A stretch of DNA of 64,000 nt from Haliclystus octoradiatus (Eukaryota > Cnidaria > Staurozoa > Stauromedusae > Haliclystidae), in assembly GCA_916610825.1 (NCBI GenBank), contig OU744454.1, positions 12,403,178 to 12,467,177 of the forward strand, written 5' to 3'. Position numbers and translations under genes: made by a program. Under the pieces are notes generated by a model. It was not told where the DNA came from, ran no database searches, and saw only the letters and a list, made by a program, of their open reading frames with translations. Below are positions 56,544 through 64,000 of this stretch, one piece after another. Positions within the stretch are counted from its first letter, which is position 1, and each line of letters starts with the position of its first letter.

Positions 56544-56640
56544 CGCAGATGGTTCCTGTCGCTTATAGTTTTGTCAATATAGGTATTTCATTATGATGCT
56601 CCTAATTGTGGTTATCTTCAAAATTATAATAAATTATTTA

Positions 56641-56727
56641 TTATCGACGCTTATATCCTGCAGTATATAAGTGCTGTGAGATTGATTATAACTGTTCCCG
56701 TTTAATACTTCACAAAACATCTGTCAT
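56641..56727 (-). promoter_or_regulatory. TATA promoter block of fibrinogen-type copy 3
   Basis: Essentially identical to the blocks at 31425 and 46755, although the 5' UTR between block and start codon has diverged. Confidence 0.6.
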
Positions 56728-57652
56728 GGACAAATTATAATTTAAAACAATTATTTTAACAAATTACTCATCATCATTGCACTAAAAATGTTTTCAATAT
56801 TATTTTTACGTGACTTGACAATATTATAGACTGCATGAAGTCAACATGAAGTAGAAAACTAATAGACCTTAAGTTTTAAACTGAAAATTTTAGTCTTTTC
56901 ATCGGGCACGCTTGTCGATTTCTGCATGTCAAAATGAAGACCTTGGAAGCAATTATATTTAAAGTACCAGCAACTGTCGGAGTTAAGATCTCATTCTGAT
57001 GTTATTTTCACTGCTTGAAAATTAATTTGAGCAACTTGAATTTGTTCTCATTTTGTGCAATGTGCCACCATTCCTGTATTAATCCTTGTGATTTGATTGG
57101 TCGATACCAGCACACAATCATTTCAGTCAAAATATGAATCGCTGCATTGCATATTAGTAAGGGTTTTATGGTTCCTGGGCCAGACAATAGGCGCAACGAC
57201 GCAGCGATCCAGCATTCCGGTAATAAACGCAACGGTTTAGCGCAAGGATCTGTCAATCCGATCCAGTATTAGCGCAACGATTGAATCACCAACACATCAA
57301 TCACACCAAGGTGCATGGTTGCTATAAAATTGATTGAAAATTCGATGCAAGGTATATTTTCCGACCGTGACCGTATATATTAAGGGCGTTTTTACCGGAG
57401 TTCCAGATCATTGCGTAGCTACGCCCAGGACCGTCAAAAACCACTCAAACCGTTACAAACCACTGTTGACATAGAAAAGGGCAATGGAACGCGATGTTAC
57501 CACTTTGAATCTAATATATATTGGTTTAGATTTTCATTTAGAAGAATAATGTGCTGACTTTTTACATTGAAAAAGTCAACTCTGGAATAGACAATGATTC
57601 TAGCCTTGTGGATTTCTTGACAAAAGATGTAACTCATTTCAAATAACATGTT

Positions 57653-57722
57653 ATGAATTTATATTGATTAAAAGAATGTTAATCCTGCAGGATTAACATT
57701 CTTTTAATCAATATTAATTCAT
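57653..57722. repeat. 70-bp near-perfect palindrome
   Basis: Arms 57653-57685 and 57690-57722 are inverse copies with one mismatch around a tgca centre. The homologous place in unit 1 (about 32285-32335) has only the right arm, so the left arm is a local inverted copy. Confidence 0.93.
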
Positions 57723-58339
57723 CAATTTTATATAATACTAAAACCTTTTTTGAGTACATATTTCTAGTTCATGTAAATTTTTTGATTTGTGGATTGTCAT
57801 TTTTTAATATTTTAGATTGTAGCTAAATTGTACATTGGAGATTGAATGCTAGTTCTTGATGAAGTAAAGTGAAATATAATTACATATATTTATACTCAAA
57901 ATAATCATTACAATTTAACAATTACATTCATTATATGTTGATCGTTATGTGGTTTTTGACTGATTCGTTTCTATTTGCTCAATTATTCTTTGGGGTACAA
58001 AATGGGCGTGGTCCAAATGGGCGTGTTAAATGACGTAATTAATTTTTAAACCGTAAAATAATTACTGGATCCGCGCTTGGACATGACACAGAAGTCCGCC
58101 GCTTTTTCACTGAGCAGTACTAATAAAGCATAATCATCGCTGGTTTCAAATTGTGAGACACGAATTTGTAGGACTATTCTAACTATTTGTGAAACGATTT
58201 TGATGAAGTATTTTTTTGCCCCTACGGCAAAGCAGGAAACATGAAAGAACATAATCACATCATTTGTGACCATGAGCGACAAATTCGAAGGAAAGGAAGG
58301 GTGTCCAAGCACCGAAGGTAGCTCGACAGCAAAATTGCA

Positions 58340-61300
58340 GATTTTAGTTCAAAAGAAAATACCCGCAAAACACATTACGTCGTTTCGGATCCGTGGACAC
58401 TACAATACGTAATTCCGACCAGTTCCGAATAATTTCAGGCCAAATTTAGACGCATTTCTGTCCAAATTTCGACCGAAATGATAAATTTCAGATCAAATTT
58501 CGACCAAATTCCGTTCAAGTTCAGACTAACTCTGAACAAAATGTGTACGGCTACCGTCATTACGGATATCCAAGCCCGTTCCTCATAAGTAGCATCAATA
58601 AGCCTCGTTTTGGTGACAAATAAGATTGATTTTTATAAATAAAGCAACAAAATGTAGACAATATGCAATAGATTATAAAAAATTTATGTGAAAAGGCAAT
58701 CAATTAATAATAATGGTAATTAAATTATATGATAATATATATAAATGTTATTATTCTGTATAATTAAAGATATTATTCTGTATGAATCATATATACAGTA
58801 ACACTTCCAAAAATGTCCTCGCATTTCTCTAGAGACTATACATCATTCAGCATCTCTGCTATTCTCTATATAATATTAGAACATATCAAGGATCTGCTAT
58901 GATTTATTCTTGCAATTTGATTGGTTAACGCCAATAACGCCATTTCAACATAGCCGAGCTTGACCCCGTCGACTTCAAGAAATTTATGGAAATACCAAAC
59001 AACCGATAATTATTTAAATATGGTATTATAAACTAGCAAGTAATAAAGAGTAAAAGCAAATATAGTGAATATTTGTAGAGTCATATACAATTTCATTGAG
59101 TGACTAGCAGTTTCTCAGTTGTTCAAAATAAATCAAATGGCTTGCAGGAGAAACATCTGAGCCAGTAAACAAACATGTTTAAAGTGTATAGAAATATTTT
59201 GCAAAAAATTAACAATTCAAAAACAATTTGCCCAAATTTTACAGTATTGATGATTGTGAAAACATAAGATAACATAACTTCATATCATTAATACATCCCC
59301 TCATCCTTTTATGGCCAATTTTCGCAAGTTCCTAGATACGAGTATAAAAACTAAATTCCTGGCGTAGAAAGATAAGCTTTTCGTAAACTACCAAAACCAT
59401 AACATAGGGCTGCACAAAATCAACCGCTAAGATTTCAAATAATTAAACCATTTCTCCAAATGAAGGTTAGCAACATTCTAAAACGTTATCATAAATTCAA
59501 TAATCTGCTCTTTTAAATAGGCAATTAGCAAACATTTAGTCAATAAATCTATCATTGTTTCATTTCTTTCTTCACGTTCACGGCTATTTACGAAATTCTT
59601 CAAATTATAGGTAAGAAACATTTTCTTTCCATTTTAAATTTTCCATAATGAATAACACGCATAAAAAATAGAAAATATTGTTCAAAGATAAGAATCCATG
59701 ACTATGTATATGTAAGAAAACGATGTTAAGCATCCATTCTTTTAATATCAAGAAGAGAAATATAAATTTCTCGATATCAATTTTTCCCCGCAGCTTTTAG
59801 TTGATTTAAAAAACTCAAGCGTACAGCTCTCGACTCAGCTTTCTTCCTGTGATGTCACGAAAATAGGAGAGTTACATACTTGATCATGGATTGAAAGATC
59901 AGAAAATGATCTGAAAAAACGTCCCCAACAGTCACAACTCGGGGCTGGCTATGTTCTAAACCGGCTCGTAATTTTCTGATGCCTTCTCGTTTTCTCCTTA
60001 CGTGCCTCTCGTGGTGCTATCAGAGCATAGTTCACGGAAAGGATGAACTATTTGTTTAATGGCAAAATTGTATATTGATTGAGAGTAGGCCTAATCGAGT
60101 TGAGATTGAATCATTCCAGATATGTAATTGAGACGTTGTAATTAGCTTGTCAATGATGTCTTCGCTGCTATTATACTGTGTAAAAAACAGATATGAGCCT
60201 ATTTGATGCACCTGGAAAATAAAATTAGAAATTCATATGTTTATAGTATGCCGTTACTATATTTTCGGGGACTGGATTCTTGACAATGTCACAAGGATGC
60301 TTATTATACCCACATACATGCCGAAAAATAAAACATTTCATATATGCAATTAATGACACATTTTGACATTATTACAATATTACATTTTCATATGACTATG
60401 AGTATATCAAACATATTAAGTAAATAAGAACTAATTAATTAAGATTTAGTATTGATTTAGTAATATCACTCAAGAATAGATTTGGATTAAGCTCAAATTA
60501 AGTTTTAAGATATACAGTATATATACTGTAGTCAGGGGGTGTATTAACAATAAATTAATATGAGGCTGTTTATATTTCTATTATTTTATTACTGTAAGGA
60601 GTGGTAGTAATTTGTATTGATTGAGTATATTCGTAGTTGGACATGGCGCTATCGGTCACGTCGTTAGTTTTAGTTTAATAGGTAGGTAAAATTAGTTTAC
60701 ATTTATCGTTTTGATAATATCTGTAATGTTTTAAGAATATTATTGAAAATAAAATCATCGAGTTCTTCTTCAGATATCTGTTTAATGGTTTTCCGTATCG
60801 ACATCATCATCATCATCATCATTTATTTAGAAATACCTGAAACTCATAACAGTATTCACATTTTCCTCACTGTCAATTAATGCGGATAGAAATCAGATAA
60901 TGTAGTAAAGATAGTGGAACCATAGCGTCGATTGGCGAGGTATTATTGATACAATTAAGTTTAAAGTTTAGCTGCTACATACGCAGCAATTCATTACTGA
61001 CACAAGTGAAATTCTTAATCAGTAGGCTATAGTATGAATTAATAATTTAGTATTTAAATTATCTTTAAGTTTTATGAGCACAAATTAAGTATGGTTTCTC
61101 TAGCTTCACGATTGAAAGATATACGGAAAATCCGTAGTTACCTGTAAAGTGATTATCCTGACTTGAAAACCTCTGAAATTCTAAAAAACACTAGGTAGAG
61201 GAGTCAGACTTTCTAATTATAAATCTCGTAATTGATACAAAAATCAATCAATAAATTTTGTTGAAACAATCAACCAAAAATATTATCCCGAAAAACAATA

Positions 61301-61477
61301 CACATATTTCTTATAGGAAACCAAGCGAACCCTGTACTGTAGTACTAAAGTATCGTAAATTTTGAAGGATTTTAGTAATTTAAATAGTTTCTTAAAGCGG
61401 GAATAAACCCCCAGACTATCTTTACATATATAGTAGAACCCGACGTGAAAAAAACAATGGAGTATTTTTTTTTTCGA
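58340..61477. other. AT-rich sequence without recognised genes
   Basis: 58.4-58.55 kb repeats aaatttcgacc-like words. 60803-60823 is a CAT microsatellite. No open frame above about 60 codons has recognisable features, and no exon pattern was found. Confidence 0.5.
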
Positions 61478-64000
61478 CTGGAAATTATTTCTTGGTGAAA
61501 AATGCCTTCAAAGTGGTGTTTTGGCCCAAATGTCGCTGAGGGAAAAAAAGGGATTGCATCTAGCTTTATGACGACAAAGTCACAAGTCGTGTGGTTTTTC
61601 TAATAGACTTTAGATCGGATTAATCACGCGATGTTACGTTTGAGGTGGCGTAGCTCTGTGACGGCAATCTATTTTTCTCTCCCACAAAACTGAGGTAAGG
61701 AAGAACATATAAACTCAAGAGTAGCAAAATTCCAGATGATTTAATGATTTTAAAGTTCACGAAATTGAAGAAAATAAAAATCAGAAAATATTTCATTCGT
61801 AGCGCGCGTTATACAGGTTATGTTTTGACATATCATTCTCACACATATTTAACACATATCAAAAGTTTCTCTGGTGACCACAAAAGCTAGCTAAGTAGAA
61901 TTTATTGTTGTAAGCATATGTCTGCACTGAAAATGGAGTGTTCTTTTGAGGGTAAAAATCACAATGTATGGTGGGAAACGCTATTAAGAACACCATAGCC
62001 GTCGGTTTTATAGTCCTCTTTTCACAGAAGTGAAATCTGTCCATCTGATTTCTCGTCTCTGTAGAAAGGTATTTTGTGCAAAGTAGCTTCTGCACTGTAT
62101 TACTGCATCCTGTGACGACATGATGTTAACATGTTCTACTTTCTAACCGAAGGAATGAATACTAGACTGGTAAAATAGTTTTGTGGCGTATGTAAAATAA
62201 GGAACGAGACTTCACATCGCAAAACCCTAATTTTGTTAATCATATAACTTTGATAGAGAGGATAATAATTTATGCAATGAAGATATACCGCAAAACCGAC
62301 AAATGATAGAATCTGCATTACTGTAGTTAACTAGAATTCTAGTGGCTCTAGCATACGGCTTTACTAGACAAACATCAATTTCAAACTTAAACGTTGAAAT
62401 GATAATTGAAGAATATCTATTTAATGTTTTAGTAATACTTAATTAAACCCGAAAAAGTACAATTAATACTTTGAAGTACCAACTATCTCGAGGAAAAGTC
62501 GTCTGTGCATGCCCTTGCAAATCAAGTCAGTTTTCATTCACATTTAGATCATGGAAAGGATATCCTGTAGAAATATTTACTCAAGAACAACTTTAAAGTT
62601 AAAACTTATATAGCGTAAGATCAAGCTATTTTGAAGGGTACGTGTCTACTAATTAAGATTTGAGAAGTACTGCGGTCACACAGAATACGTAACTAAGGCC
62701 CCAGTTACACGATGCCGTATTGACAGCGCACCGCCTCAGCTTTCGTATCGGATAGGGGTTTGAGTTACACGACGCCGCTCGAATACGATAAGATACGCTG
62801 CGCGCAGCGTAGTGATTTTCACTTCGCTACGAAGCGTATTCATTTTCATGACGGCATGACTTTCAAGACGCTGCGCTCTGTGTAACTCAATCAATCCGGT
62901 ACGTGTTGTGCCGGTTCTCGTTTTCGTTTCTCTGAGCCTCTCAAAACATGAATCAATTTTTTAAATGGCCACTGGCACGCAGAAAATTATCAACATGGAT
63001 CACTTATTGATGGTTTTCTCTACCTGTATGTGCGCTAAAAATGTCTTGCATATATATGAAATTGCACATAATCTTATGGTTCTGCGATATTTAGCAAAAA
63101 AGAAAAGAATTGCTCGAGAGTTTTCCCTCATTTTGCTCTATCTGGCTCAAGCTATTTTGAAGCAAATACTTTTATTGTTTCCATTTTCCCAACAATAACT
63201 CAATCTCCTTTTCTGTTCATTGAAAACTTCTGCAACTGGGGAGGACATGTTTATAAATGTTAACCGAAATGAAAAGGAAATATATCAAAAACTAGCGATC
63301 AAGAAAGAAACTCGAGCTTAATCTTTGAGCTTTGATTTGGGACCCGAATGTGTGTGCACCATCACAATGGCAATCAATTACGTCAACCAAAAGAGACAAT
63401 GGAGTCAAAATCACATGATCATATTGCACCGCCTTCGTGTAATCAAAATGTAGCGTAGCGTCTTGCAGTGTAACAGCTACGAAAGTGGTACGCATTCCAG
63501 GGCGATAACACCTTTTGAATACGGTATGATAATCAATACGGCATCGTGTAACTGGGGTCTAATATGTGTCACTAGACTAGTCACAAAGGCACCGCCTGAC
63601 ATTTGTATTAATCCGCAGTCTATATCAGATTCATCGCGCTTAATGACGCTACGAGAAATATTTTCGACCGAGCGTTTCAATAGATTTTAATCTGCTCCTG
63701 AAATCACAAATTGCATCTTTTTTACGTAATTCGCGAGTTTATATGTTTGTTCATGGCTCAGCTTTGTCAGAAATTTTTTTTGCTTGACTTCTCGGAGCTA
63801 GGTCACGTCATAGTTTATCGATTAACTATGGTCACGTCAAAGATTACGTCGCGTGATCAGCCCACTCTTGAGTCTGTTAGACAAACCGCACGACTTGTAA
63901 CTTTGTCGTAATAAAACTAGATCCAATCCCTATTTTTCTCAGCGACATTTGGGTCAAAACACCACTTTGAAGGCGCTTTTCACCAAGAAATAATTTCCAG
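61478..64000. mobile_element. Long-inverted-repeat element, cut by the window edge
   Basis: Bases 61478-61665 are repeated in inverse at about 63800-64000. Matches include ctggaaattatttcttggtg, caaagtggtgttttg, aaatgtcgctgag and gacaaagt.acaagtcgtg. The right arm runs to the last base of the window, so the outer end lies beyond it. The element is at least 2.5 kb and contains the PIF/Harbinger-like element at 62697-63559. Its own interior (61.7-62.69 kb) shows no recognised transposase. Confidence 0.75.
62697..63559. mobile_element. PIF/Harbinger-like short element, 863 bp
   Basis: The ends read ggccccagttacacgatgcc and (inverse) gaccccagttacacgatgcc, matching over 27 bp with one difference. 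They are flanked by TAA at 62694-62696 and 63560-63562, the 3-bp target typical of PIF/Harbinger. Inside are further gttacacgacgcc repeats, an 18-bp perfect palindrome (tacgctgcgcgcagcgta, 62794-62811) and a 77-codon open frame (62965-63198) that I cannot identify. No transposase is recognised, so it is non-autonomous. Confidence 0.82.

Larger units (their letters stand above)
51730..58340. repeat. Segmental unit 3 (fibrinogen-type gene unit)
   Basis: Homologous to units 1 and 2. Its introns carry extra DNA, namely a pogo/Tigger-like end and an AAT microsatellite, and it has a palindrome in the upstream part. Confidence 0.8.

Noticed and set aside
60540-60801. Segment starting tgtattaac after a ggggg tract and ending atcgaca, with an internal aataaa, like a solo LTR
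   Set aside because: No target duplication flanks it and no second copy was seen in the window.
62965-63198. 77-codon open frame in the Harbinger-like element as a transposase or nuclease
   Set aside because: It is Leu/Ile-rich without a DDE or HNH motif. It is too short to assign a function.

Overview
The window looks like nuclear DNA of an invertebrate animal. It is AT-rich, has spliced genes with GT/AG introns, a tRNA-Asp gene, several LINE families, a Penelope-like relic, a THAP/P-type transposase, many short inverted-repeat elements and one BEL/Pao retroelement. The species cannot be fixed from sequence alone. A family of secreted fibrinogen-domain proteins with a cysteine-rich PAN-like N-terminus fits a marine invertebrate, possibly a non-vertebrate deuterostome. 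Layout: 1-2323 (-) is a THAP9/P-element-like transposase running off the left edge. 4.1-5.1 kb holds a Penelope-like relic and a small element with perfect 31-bp inverted ends and an 8-bp target duplication. 5348-24048 (+) holds the last four exons of a coiled-coil host gene. All exon phases agree. One of its introns is 15.4 kb long and is filled by a LINE with a long ORF1 (7.4-14.6 kb), an L2/CR1-type LINE whose ORF2 begins with a 2A-like peptide (14.8-18.85 kb), a tRNA-derived SINE, two tRNA-Asp sequences and a short inverted-repeat element. 26.1-27.4 kb is a long-inverted-repeat element. From 27.4 to 58.3 kb a roughly 6-kb unit occurs three times in the same orientation. Each unit carries one four-exon minus-strand gene encoding signal peptide, PAN-like domain and fibrinogen C-terminal domain. 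Copy 1 has an in-frame stop in exon 3. Copies 2 and 3 are open throughout, at 327 and 324 residues. Between units 1 and 2 sits a whole-looking BEL/Pao element (34830-42090) inserted into a short inverted-repeat transposon, itself inserted into an older repeat. The uninterrupted paralogue of that repeat is at 23.2-23.7 kb. Between units 2 and 3 a decayed LINE (49219-51712) has landed in a tandem repeat. The last 2.5 kb is a long-inverted-repeat element, cut by the window edge, that contains a PIF/Harbinger-like short element. How it fits together: the three fibrinogen-type genes share a nearly invariant TATA promoter block and look like a young, still-diversifying tandem family. Between copies 1 and 2, intron 1 is about 99% identical by hand count, while exon 1 differs almost only at amino-acid-changing sites. 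Most of the remaining sequence is mobile DNA at several nesting levels. No CRISPR array, bacterial operon or plainly new multi-gene system is present. The fibrinogen-domain array is the most biologically interesting locus.
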